This document shows positions 1 to 9,900 of a stretch of DNA of 64,000 nt, piece after piece. Source of the DNA: Globisporangium splendens. Taxonomy: Eukaryota; Oomycota; Peronosporomycetes; Pythiales; Pythiaceae. The stretch covers positions 62,001-126,000 of the forward strand of contig VFIW01000107.1 in the NCBI GenBank assembly GCA_006386115.1. Reading direction: 5' to 3'. How positions within the stretch are numbered: position 1 is the stretch's first letter; every line of letters starts with the position of its first letter. A program made the translations under genes and the position numbers. A model generated the notes under the pieces. That model did no database searches and was not told where the DNA came from. It worked only from the letters and a program-made list of their open reading frames with translations.

Positions 1-792
1 CAGAGCGTGCGTGCTGCCATGCTGTTGCTGCTTCGTCATTCCCGCCAAAAAAGAGGATTGATACGTAAACTACTGGCTAAACTCGTTAAAGTCCGATCTC
101 GAACACCAGGAGTGATGGTGTCTGTGTTATTTGTGCGGATCGCTGCATCAGTCTGCGAATCAGCCAATCAGAACACGCGCACCCGCATCTCAATTGGAGT
201 CCACCAATCAGAGAGCAGTATCGCGACCCCCCAAATTTTCAGTGCGCAGAGAGCGGCGCTCTCCCCTTCAAAATCTAGATGCGTGCATTCTAATACCCCG
301 CACAAATACATATGTTTCATTATTGTCAAGCTATCTATTTACAACGCAATATCAGTAAATACATGTATATTGTTCAGTATCGCAGTAGTACAGTGCTGAT
401 CTGCCATATCGGATTATACAGGACTATGAACTATCAAGAGTGGGAGCGATTAAGATCCGTTGATGGGACACTCAAAAAATAGACAGCCACGTTTACCAGA
501 ACCCCTACCCGCCGCCCCCCAAGAGCGGTCTTATCTGACGCTTTGTATCGGGTCGTCGGTCCGCGAAGAGCTCTTTTTGCGCATTTGGAGCGAATGCGGC
601 AGCTACCATATTCCCATAGAGAGATTCTGCGCGCGCGCGTGAGAGGACCAGACCGCATTCCTAAGAACACCAGCTGCTCCGTCGCTCTTCCAGATCTTCC
701 TCTATCCTCTGCGCCCGATCCTGTTTATTGATCTATCCATCGCCTCGCTCCATATCCGTTCATACCTTGTCTCTCGTTCTCTGAAGAAAAGC
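1..792. other. Upstream non-coding stretch
   Basis: No reading frame here has the G/C-rich third positions seen in the real genes, and none resembles a known protein. The last 80 bases are C/T-rich and lead into the ATG at 793, so they are the likely 5' UTR and promoter of the ankyrin gene. Confidence 0.5.
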
Positions 793-1860
793 ATGGACGA
801 CCTGCTCAAGGACGCCGCGAAGGCCAAGCTGCTGATCACGACGCTGCAAAAGTACGGCTACGACCTGCAGGACCCTATGGCTGCCGACAGCGAGCACGAC
901 GCTATGGGCGAGCAGTTCTCGCCCTCGGCCTCAGCGACGTCTCCCGCTGGACGCGCCTCGAACACAGAACTGCCGTCGCCGTCCTCGCTCGATGAGAGCT
1001 ACGCGCCGCGACCGTCGTTCTCGTCCGCGAGCATTCTCCAGCTGCGCGAGAAGAAGAACAACCAGACAGCGTTGCATATCGCAGTCAAGAAGGGCCACGT
1101 GGATGTGCTCAAGGCGCTCGCGAAACTCCCCCGTGTGCAAGATCATATCAATGCGGGAGATCGTCATGCGAACACGGCGCTGCACTTCGCGGCGAGCTCT
1201 GCGAAAGACTCGGCGCCCGAGATGGTCGAGCTGCTGTTGAACATGGGCGCGAGCGTGAATGCTGTCAACGTGCGCGGACAGACGCCGCTGGCGATCCATA
1301 TTATGACCGCGCGACACGACAGCGCGAGCATCGCGAAACAGCTCGCGACCAAGGGCATGGAGCTCAACACGCTGACCAACGGCACGACGTATTTGCACAT
1401 GGCGACCGAGAACAACCTGATCGAGATCGCGTGTGCGCTGGTTACGGCCGGCGCGTCCATCAACGTCCCGAACCACAACGGTGCCACAGTCGGCGATGTG
1501 ATCCCGAAGAAGGCGCTGATCCGTCTGATCGCGCATATGAAGAAAGGAACCCAGGTGGTCCCCAATGGCGTGATCCGCAAGTGCTGCCAGATCTGCAAGA
1601 ACCCAAAGGGGCTGCTCGAGACGCTCAAGGACTGCAACCTCTGCGGCCGCACGGTGTGCAAGAATGACTCGCAGAAGGCGTCCGAGGTGCACGCGCAGAT
1701 GCAGGAGGGTGGCGAGAGCCTCAACTACAAGATCCCGTCCAAGGAGAAGGAAACCGGACGGCTGTGTACAGTGTGCTGCACCGTCGTGCTACTGCGCGAC
1801 AAGCAGCAGAAGGCCAAGGCGGGCTTCAACCAGAAGCTCTTTGGCGGCAGCTCAAAGTAA
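793..1860 (+). CDS. Ankyrin-repeat protein with C-terminal FYVE-like zinc finger
   Basis: An intronless ORF of 355 residues. Residues about 89-245 hold four to five ankyrin units (for example TALHIAVKKGHVDVLKAL and TALHFAASS with VELLLNMGASVNAV), a protein-binding fold. Residues 265-328 carry a Cys array: C265-x2-C268-x12-C281-x2-C284-x4-C289 and C325-x2-C328. This spacing is FYVE-like, but the basic RHHCR signature that binds phosphatidylinositol 3-phosphate is missing, so membrane binding is uncertain. The N-terminus (about 1-85) is Ser/Pro-rich and probably disordered. The start has a purine context (AGC ATG) after a pyrimidine-rich leader. A polyadenylation-like AATAAA lies at 2009-2014. 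Ankyrin plus FYVE-type fusions are common in oomycetes; the exact role is unknown. It could bind zinc without binding lipid. Confidence 0.9.
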   Translation: MDDLLKDAAKAKLLITTLQKYGYDLQDPMAADSEHDAMGEQFSPSASATSPAGRASNTELPSPSSLDESYAPRPSFSSASILQLREKKNNQTALHIAVKKGHVDVLKALAKLPRVQDHINAGDRHANTALHFAASSAKDSAPEMVELLLNMGASVNAVNVRGQTPLAIHIMTARHDSASIAKQLATKGMELNTLTNGTTYLHMATENNLIEIACALVTAGASINVPNHNGATVGDVIPKKALIRLIAHMKKGTQVVPNGVIRKCCQICKNPKGLLETLKDCNLCGRTVCKNDSQKASEVHAQMQEGGESLNYKIPSKEKETGRLCTVCCTVVLLRDKQQKAKAGFNQKLFGGSSK

Positions 1861-2187
1861 ATGCAGAACCATCTCAACTCCACAACTCTCTCGATGAGTA
1901 CGCTCTTTTTTGTGTGCGTGTGACGACACCAACAGGATGTGCGATGATGTTGTCCACGCTCCCTCAATTATACATGTTGCTACATACCTCCCCCCGACCC
2001 ATGTACTTAATAAATTGAACAAAAATGCCATTCTCTCTCTCTCAAGTCGGAGTTCTTAATGCTGATCCGAAATTGCATATGCAAGAACCATATTCCGTGC
2101 AATTTTTCCTGGCCATTTTCATTTATTCCAATCAATCAATCGAGACACAGTCTATCTATCTATGCAGGCATTTTTATAGCCTTTTGC
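1861..2187. other. Convergent intergenic spacer
   Basis: This is 3' flanking sequence shared by the ankyrin gene (+) and the amino-acid transporter (-). It holds the AATAAA at 2009-2014 and a short CT run near 2031-2043. No coding signal is seen. Confidence 0.6.
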
Positions 2188-3456
2188 TTAGTTGACGATC
2201 GCGTTGTAGCCCAAGTATGTGAGCGAGACGATGGAGAAGACAACGCCCGTGAACGTGAACAGCAGCGCGAGGCGGCGGTTGTAGAACGCGCTGTTGTCGT
2301 ACAGGTAGCTGTGACCGACCTCATACAGGAACAGGCCAGGGATCGTGATCGTGAGCAGGTTGCCCGCGAGCGCACCCATGAACGACATCACGACGCCCAG
2401 GTCCTTGGACGTCACGGACAACAGGTGCGCGAAAAACATAAAGAACGTCGTGATCGCGGCGCGGAACGGCAGACTCTCGCGGTCGTGGCCCAGAAACGTG
2501 AGCTCGACGGCCTGGCGCAGCGGCTGGAACGTCATGGGTGTCTTGAGCACCATGCTCGCACCGAGGCACAGGCGCGCGCCGTTGATCAGCGTGTCGTCGG
2601 TGCGGAAGCCCGTCAGGATGTCGCTCGGCGGGTGGCCATGGAAGCACACGTACCCGAGCACGGCGAACAAGATGTAGATCACCAACCCAGCGATGACGAG
2701 AGCCTGGTGCACGTGCTTCATCGCCTGCTTGTCGTGGATCTCGTCGTACGCGCGCGGCACGTTCAGTTGGCACGCAAAGCTGAGCGAGATGATCGGCAAC
2801 GCGTACGCGATCGCGGCGGCTTCGGAGTTGAACTCATTCGATGCATTCGGCTTGATGGTCGCGGCAAACTCCGGGTCGTTCTGGATCGTGCGCACCGTGA
2901 GCGCAAACAGGATGTACAGCACGCACAGGATCACGAGCATGTTCATGTAGCGCAGCTCGTGGATCGTCTCGGGCAGACACAGCGGGATGGCCACGACCGT
3001 GAAGACGAGACCGATCGCGCTGCGCGACAGGTGGCCCACGAGGAACGGCTCGAAGAGATCCATCGCGATGACCATGTACATGACGACCGAGCCGAACAAC
3101 AAGACGAGCGTCAGGAGGCGCACAGCCCAGACACCCGTGGCGCCGAAGAGCCGCGAGCTCAGTGACTCGTACGAGAACTCGTTCGTGGCATCGCACGCGA
3201 TCGTGATCATCTCGAACGACTGGTACGTGATCCATCCGGCCACGAGGAAGATGAGGATCGCCGGCGCCACGCCCACGGCCTCGACCGTGCCTGGCAACGT
3301 GAGGATGCACGCGCCCATCATGGTCGTCGCGAGCCCGAGAAAGGACGACACCGCCGAGCCCTGCTGGCCGTGGGCGGGGGCTTTCGCCTTGGCGACCGCG
3401 ACTTGGACCTCGTCGTTGGTGTGCTGCAGCAGCGTCGACACTTCGTTGAGCGCCAT
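2188..3456 (-). CDS. AAAP-family (SLC38-like) amino-acid transporter
   Basis: A polytopic membrane protein of 422 residues, taking the ATG at 3456 (residues MALNEVSTLL) as start. An in-frame ATG at 3498 would add 14 residues but lies upstream of the region with typical codon use. About 11 hydrophobic segments run through the whole chain. The first, with GLATTMMGACILTLPG, matches the TM1 pattern of the amino acid/auxin permease (AAAP) family, where the broken helix lines the substrate site. Members move neutral amino acids with H+ or Na+ across plasma, vacuolar or lysosomal membranes; the substrate cannot be read here. The length is normal and there are no introns. The gene faces away from the RCC1 gene. 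The family is confident, the substrate unknown. Confidence 0.9.
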   Translation of the reverse strand: MALNEVSTLLQHTNDEVQVAVAKAKAPAHGQQGSAVSSFLGLATTMMGACILTLPGTVEAVGVAPAILIFLVAGWITYQSFEMITIACDATNEFSYESLSSRLFGATGVWAVRLLTLVLLFGSVVMYMVIAMDLFEPFLVGHLSRSAIGLVFTVVAIPLCLPETIHELRYMNMLVILCVLYILFALTVRTIQNDPEFAATIKPNASNEFNSEAAAIAYALPIISLSFACQLNVPRAYDEIHDKQAMKHVHQALVIAGLVIYILFAVLGYVCFHGHPPSDILTGFRTDDTLINGARLCLGASMVLKTPMTFQPLRQAVELTFLGHDRESLPFRAAITTFFMFFAHLLSVTSKDLGVVMSFMGALAGNLLTITIPGLFLYEVGHSYLYDNSAFYNRRLALLFTFTGVVFSIVSLTYLGYNAIVN

Positions 3457-3952
3457 GGTGATGCAGGCGAAGGGATGCCGAAGGAGGAATGCGCACACGG
3501 AAGGAAGGAAGGGGCGGCTAGGTGCACTGGAGCGAAGGGCTCCAGCTTGAGGATTGGAAGAGTGGCAGTTGGCAACGTCGCTGCGTCAGCCGACACCCGT
3601 CCAACAACATTGCGCAGCTCAAGAGTAGATTGACTTGATATAAAATATGGGTGCGATACTGCTGTGAACAGAGATTGTTTTCTATACTTGACATTGGCTA
3701 ATCATGTGGTTGATGTTTGTAAAACCACTGGCACTGACCTCTCCCATCTGAACACAGACGGACACATCGTGAGCTGGTGTGTGGTGATTGCGTTTGGATA
3801 CATTTCCTATTTGAACTCATCCAAAAACCACTTTTGTGGTGTTCAAAAGCTGCTGAATGCATTGGAAACTCTTCGAAGTCGATGGTTTACTTGGAGTTTC
3901 TAATTTCTTTCGTTGCGCTTCGTTAACATGAAACAGTGTTGCTGCTTAAACA
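3457..3952. other. Divergent intergenic region
   Basis: This separates the 5' ends of the transporter (-) and the RCC1-repeat gene (+), so both promoters should lie here. It is A/T-richer than the flanking genes. I see no convincing ORF and no clear single core-promoter motif. Confidence 0.5.
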
Positions 3953-6536
3953 TTGGACCATCCTTCGCGCTACTTCACAGCGTCACTTCATGCGCAAAAA
4001 AAAGCTCTCAAATGTAGCCATTTTTGGCTTGTGGAGAGCTCTAGTGTCATCACAATCACGGAGCCATCATGCACACTCCGCTGCCTGCCAAGCACGTCAC
4101 CGCCCACCACTCGTTCGAGCAACAATCCCCCCGATCTGGACGATCCCACCACTGGAACCGATCGGCACCAAGCGATCCTGGCAGCTTTAGGGACTGGAAC
4201 CGGGAATGGTCTGAACGTGAGTGCGACGTACCTCCGCGCTACGTTTGGTGGTGCGTCGGCGTACTACTCGCTGTGGTTGGGTCAGCCGTGCACGTCGGCG
4301 GTCGTGGTGCATCTGATATTCACGTTGGACTCGTTTCGCTCGATGAAAGTGTCGTCCGACCGCATCTGCTTTACTCCCGAGAATTACAGCAAGCGGAAGG
4401 CAATCGTGGGCTCGATGATCACGCGCATCGACTTGCACAAAGCGATCCCGACGCTTCCGAATTGCAGCGCTCCAGGGACATCGTTCCGCGTCGTCGACTC
4501 TGGAGATCCATCGTGGTTCGTGAACCACTTGGCGTCAGGTCACAACTTTTCGCTCGCCGTTGTGCTGCACCAAAACACGATGCTGTGTTTCTCCTGGGGA
4601 CTTAACGCGCACGGCGAACTGGGGCTTGGCTCGACGACGTCGGTTCCAGATCCACGGTTGATCACGTCGCTGCCGATGCAGGTCCACGGTGAGCAGCTCG
4701 GCGTGCTCGCAGTCTCGTGTGGCAAGCACCATGTCGCGCTAGTCACGACCCAGGCCAAACTGTTCACATGGGGGAACAACAAGTACGGACAACTCGGTCA
4801 CGGCGACTACACGAACCGCCTCGTGCCTCAGGAAGTGCACTTCGCGTTCGCGCTCGCGACGCTCGCGTCGCACCAGCGCGCGCTGCGCATCAAGCACACG
4901 ATCCTCGAGCGTGGCGGTAGCGGCACCAACGTCACGCACACGGCGTGCGGCGCGTTCCACACGCTCTTCGTGACCCACCAGCAGAACATCCTCGCAATGG
5001 GGTACAACCAAGCAGGTCAACTGGGCATCGGCCATCGACTGCAGCATCTCAACGGCTGGCGCAGTTGCGTCCCGATCGCCGTCGAGACGCTGCGCGACCG
5101 CAGTGTACTCGACGTGGCTGCGGGCCAGAACCATTCGGCGTGCGTGCTCAGCAATGGCGAAGTGTATGTCTGGGGCTGCAGCGACGACGGTCGGCTCGGG
5201 GTCGGCACTCGGGACTGCGAGATGCAGCCCGTCGCAGTCTCAAGTCTCAAAGCTGCTGGCGTGAAAGCTCGGAGCGTGCGCTGTGGCGCGCGCCACACGG
5301 CGATCGTCTCGGATCGCGACCTGCTGTACGTGTGGGGTGCGAACGAGTTTGGGCAACTGGGCTGCGGCGACAAGGTCCCACGACTGAAGCCGTGTCTCGT
5401 GAGTTTCCCCGCGTTTGTCGCCGACGGCGTCGTGGACGTAGCCCTCGGCGAGTTCCACTCGGCGTGCGTGACCCACCGCGGTGATGCCTTTGTCTGGGGG
5501 CTTGACCTGAGCGGCGAGAGCGCGCAAATCGACCAACACAGTACGCCTCGGCGCGTGCTGCTCAACGAGGATGGTGGTGACAATGGCAAGCGAAACGGGA
5601 ATGGCGAATGTGCGCGGAAAGTGTCCTGTGGCTGGGCACATACCAATATTGTCACCCACGCGCGACCAGACTCCGTGGTGGAGAATGGAGGTGGGATATC
5701 GTCCGAGTCGTCTGGTCACAGTAGCCATTTCCATCGCAACCTCGAGAACAAGCAGTTTGTGCTTCGTCGAGAGGGAGCGGCTCGTTGGCGCGCACATGCA
5801 GCACCCTGGGGGCTCCCGACGTATCTGCAGTACGACAACCAGCGGCGTGGTGGCATGTGGAAACGGGGCAGGTATAGGACGCCTGCACCTACGACGAAAG
5901 CGTTGGTGACTTTGCCAGGAGCATCTAACGCGAAGTCTCCATTAAAGCCGCCAGTTGAGGACGGTGGACGCAAGGCAATGGTGAGCGCTTTTGTGACGCA
6001 GTGCGTGGATTGCGCAATGCAACGCGTAGCGGCGAGAAGAATACGCAGGAGATGCCAAGGAGACGACAACAGGTACGAAGGAAATGATCGAGAACGAGTC
6101 ACAGGCACAAAATACTGAAAGCTGACTTTGCTCTGTGTCGTTTACTTGTAGACACATGGCGTCAACACGTGCGTGTCATAGCATGCGTCCACGTAAGCGA
6201 GACGACGAACGACGCGGCCAATATGATGAAAGGAATGCAGTGGTAGTGCGCGGCATCTTCTACCAGAACGCGCTGCAATCACCGCCAGCACTCCCGTCGT
6301 CATCGACGATCGCATTGCGGCAACTCGCAGCCGAGGTCAGTGCCACGCGCTGCGCTCGCACGCGCAATTCGCAGCAGCAGCCATCAAGTTCATCTTCTCC
6401 TGGGGTCGAAGCTACGAGTGCGCACTTCATGGCCATGGGACCGGCGCGACCGCAATCCTGCTCATCGTATCACCGTCCAACACCGTTGTCCTTGCCGCCA
6501 TCTCCGAGTGTCTTGAGCGAACCTCATCATCCATAG
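3953..6536 (+). CDS. RCC1-repeat (beta-propeller) protein, two exons
   Basis: Exon 1 (3953-6072) encodes a seven-bladed propeller at residues about 190-565; blade signatures include SWGLNAHGELGLGS, TWGNNKYGQLGHGD, VWGCSDDGRLGVGT and VWGANEFGQLGCGD. RCC1 propellers act as Ran or other GTPase exchange factors or as binding scaffolds; which one is unclear. I infer an intron at 6073-6151 (donor ACAG/GTACGA, acceptor after a T-rich tract ending TTGTAG). It joins in frame to a Pro/Ser-rich tail (6152-6536), bypassing the stop at 6116-6118; the total is 834 residues. The start is doubtful: the ATG at 4069 opens a better-looking frame that switches into the propeller frame at a run of six C at 4127-4132, so one base may be extra there. 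The N-terminal 80 residues as drawn are therefore unreliable. Confidence 0.8.
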
Positions 6537-6763
6537 AGCAGACTGTTTCCCAGCAGCACCTCAGCCTCAGCGCCAGTATCTGAGACTAGAGCGGCATCTC
6601 CGTGCGTCAAGTGGACGCTCCGGTTGCCTCGCATGCCAACGAAAATAACGGTGCGCGTGACCGAGAGGGTGATGCACCAGCCGTCCTTCTCGATCGTCAC
6701 AGCCTTGTGCGTGTCCTCAGCAGCGAGAGAACCAAAGGCGCCACTGTAGACAAGGTGGTCGAT
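6527..6763 (-). CDS. Orphan coding-like ORF (possible last exon), start not found
   Basis: Read on the minus strand, 78 codons are open from an in-frame TGA at 6764-6766 to a stop at 6527-6529. The translation looks protein-like, with a well-mixed beta-strand pattern (for example EKDGWCITLSVTRTVIFVG), unlike antisense shadows nearby. A possible splice acceptor (CTTGTCTACAG) lies just upstream of GGCGCC, so this may be a terminal exon whose first exon I could not place, or a relic. It converges with, and overlaps by eight bases, the end of the RCC1 exon 2. I do not recognise the family. Confidence 0.3.
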   Translation of the reverse strand: MDHLVYSGAFGSLAAEDTHKAVTIEKDGWCITLSVTRTVIFVGMRGNRSVHLTHGDAALVSDTGAEAEVLLGNSLLYG

Positions 6764-6938
6764 TCATTTCATGCGCTTGAACCGCCACTAGCCGAGATGT
6801 CTAAATTAACTCCGTCCTTTGTCGTCGAGGCACACAATTTGGTTTTGTGAAACCTCTCGCTTGTCGTTTCTTTACAGCTGTTGATGGGTCTCTCCGTCAC
6901 CAACCTAGGCAAAGAACCAATACAACAGCGCACAAAGC
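6537..6938. other. Spacer upstream of the giant coiled-coil gene
   Basis: Apart from the orphan minus-strand ORF, this stretch holds only a pyrimidine-rich tract (CTTGTCGTTTCTTTACAG, 6859-6877) 60 bases before the ATG at 6939. That tract could be a splice acceptor for an upstream leader exon or part of the promoter. Confidence 0.4.
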
Positions 6939-9900
6939 ATGGCGGATGCGTCTCGCGCTGCCGCGAGGGTGAGACCCGGGGCCATCTCCATGCGCAAGCA
7001 GGTCAAGAGCAACCAACAGACGCCTTCGCATACCGCCTCGAAAGCTTCAGCAGCAGTGAAGCCACGGCCGCCGCCTCCTATCCAGACCAGCGTACCTGTA
7101 GCTTCTTCTTCCACGACAGCAACAACAGCGACCGTTTTGCCCAAGATCGATCGACGCGGAGAGCAGCTCCACAACACCAACAACAATAGCAGCAGCGACA
7201 TTATCAACAATTCATCCCTGGCGATGGCGATTTCACCCCAGGCCAGAGTGCTACCTCCGTCCCTGCCGCTGCCATTCCGAAGGTCGTCGTTTTCTAACGG
7301 AGATCTGAAGTTGTCGACACTGGTGAGACGTCTCCGACCACGCGCAGCGAGATCCTCGAGGGTCCGTCGGTCGCTAAAGCCGCATGGTGCACGCCGCGAA
7401 GAACTCGATGGTACAGTGGCTTTAAGTACGACGATGCCACGGAATCGACACGAAGAGGAGTCGGGACCAATGTTGGCGACGCCAGCGCGACTGCAGTCTG
7501 TCGAGGAGAGTCTGCGCGCGACCAGCGAGCGCTATCGCATCGATTTGGACGCGCTGCTCGCAGACAATCAAAGGTTTCTCGACATCACGACGACCGCAAA
7601 TCAGCACTTGGAGAGCATCCACGACGAACTCCCGCAGATTTCGACGACCTACGACAAGACCACGTACGTTTTCTTCCCACTTGACATTTTTGAATTGCAT
7701 TGGATCACCTCGCTCTTCTTGTGTTCAGGTCGGCGTTGGTGGATCTCTCCAAGGACATTGCGACGCTGCACGTGCAGCAGGAGCTCCTCAAGGGGAAAAT
7801 GTGCGTTGACTTGCTGATCTCTGGCTGCATTAGCCCATTGCATATCCATTACTGACTCGTTTGTCTTGTCTTGAACTGGTAGGTTGGAGCAACTGGATCA
7901 GGTGTTCAACCAAGGTACGGACGAGAAACTCGCGCTCGTGGAAGCGCACGAAGCCGAGAAAGCGCTTCTCCGCGACGCTCACACACAGGAATTGCAGGAT
8001 CTTGACGTCCAATATCGCGCGCAACTTGAAGCGCTCGAGCAAAAGTACAACGACATGGAGACGACGTGTCTGAAGGAGATCCGAGAACTCCAGGCATCGT
8101 CAGCTGCGGAACTTGTGGCGATGCGGGACCAAGCAGCTACTGAGCTTGCGCAGCTCAAAGAGTCGTCGTACGCCGAGAAAGACCCAATGGAAGACGCGTT
8201 GCAGCTCCAGATCCGCACGCTTCAAGTAAAGAAAGTGTCTGAACTCGAGGAGCTCCGATGCTCATCAAGCGCAGCGTACGAGGCGCTTCGAGCGAAATCC
8301 GAGTCCGAGTTCAACGAGGTTGAGCAGTCTTCGAAAGCGCGATACGACAACCTGGAACGCACGAGCAACGAGACACTCGACGCAGTGCGCGCGAAGGCGG
8401 CCTTCGAGTTTGTCGTGGCCATGAACCAATTGAAGCGAGAGCTGGAGGCACTGCAGCAGTCCAGGGAGAGTGAGTTGGCGCATCTGCGCGCCGAGTACCT
8501 GGACGAGAGGACTCGGTTAGTCCAAGAATCTACCGACGCGACGGTGAAGCTGAAACAGGAACATGAAGATCGAGTCACGAGACTCGAGACCCAACGAATG
8601 GAGGAGACAACGGCACTGCAGAGTGCCTTGGAGACGCTCCACGACACGCTGACGTTGGAGATCCAGACGCTCAAGCAGCAGCACGTGAACGAGAGTGAGG
8701 CCATGCGCGTGGATACTGAACAAACGGTGCGCGCACTGAAAAGTGCTCATGCTAGTCGACTCCACGAGATGGAGGCAGCAACTTCGCTCAAGCTCTCTGA
8801 GACGATTGCGTCGTACGAAGCCACGTTCTCGTCCACGTCGGTTCAGCATGCTGCAGAACTTCTCCGTGTGAACGAGGACAACGCTGCTAGTCAGGCGGCA
8901 CTCATCTCGAAGCACGAGACCGAGTTGACGGAGTTGAGGGACGAGAGCAAGCGCGAGAAGGATCTCGTCGTGCTCACGTACGAGACCAAGCTCGAGGAGC
9001 TCACGAAGGCGAACAAGGCGCAGCTCGAGAGCACGTTGAAGGCTCATGACGCTACAGCCGCACAGCTCCGTGATACGCATAATGCCAGCGTGTTGCGATT
9101 GGAGGCAACGCTACGGGAACAGGAGGCAAAGTTCATCGACACGGTGTCAATACACGAGACTGAGATCACGCGGCGAGATGCGGAGCTTCAAGATTTGCAG
9201 ACACGACTCGATGCGCTAACGACAACGCACGAGCAGCACGTGGACTTGAGTAAGCAGCTTGTGACGCGGAAGGACATGGAAATGTGCGAGCATGAGGCTC
9301 GCATGCTGAGTGTGCAGCAGGAGCTCGCGTATCAACTCGAGATCCTGGAGACGATGCGCAAGGAGCTGACGGCGGCGAGCGACGACCGCGTCGTCAAGGC
9401 CAACACGGTCCTCGAGCTCGCGTTCATGATCAAGAGCCGCGATGACGAGATCGAGCGGCTTCGGAACGCGCTCCTGGACTCGATCCAGAGCGTGAACCAG
9501 AAGACCGAGATCCTCGAGCTCACAGCCGAGTCGCTCTCGACCAAAGCCAAGGAGCTCGAGGACACCAAGGCAGCGCTGCGCAAGGAGTCTGGAAGATTGT
9601 CGCGCGTCGATGCACCACAAAGAGGAGATCCTCGAGGACACCGAGATGAAGATCGAGAGCATGCGCCTCAACATGGACAACCTGCGGCTCGAGATGAAGC
9701 GCATGCAGATGGACATGACGCTGCAGCTGCAGCACACCGAGGGCGAGATGGCGCTCAAGAACGGCGAGATCAGCCGCTTGTATGCCGCGCAGAGCGAGCT
9801 CAAGCAGAAAAACGACTTCCACCGGCGCACCATTGACCGTCTCGAGGACACACTCTCGCGCACGCAGCGACAATGCGATGACGCCGAGCGTCGCATCACG

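Noticed and set aside
2059..3165. 368-codon plus-strand frame opposite the amino-acid transporter
   Set aside because: Antisense shadow rich in Arg, Asp and His; no recognisable domain.
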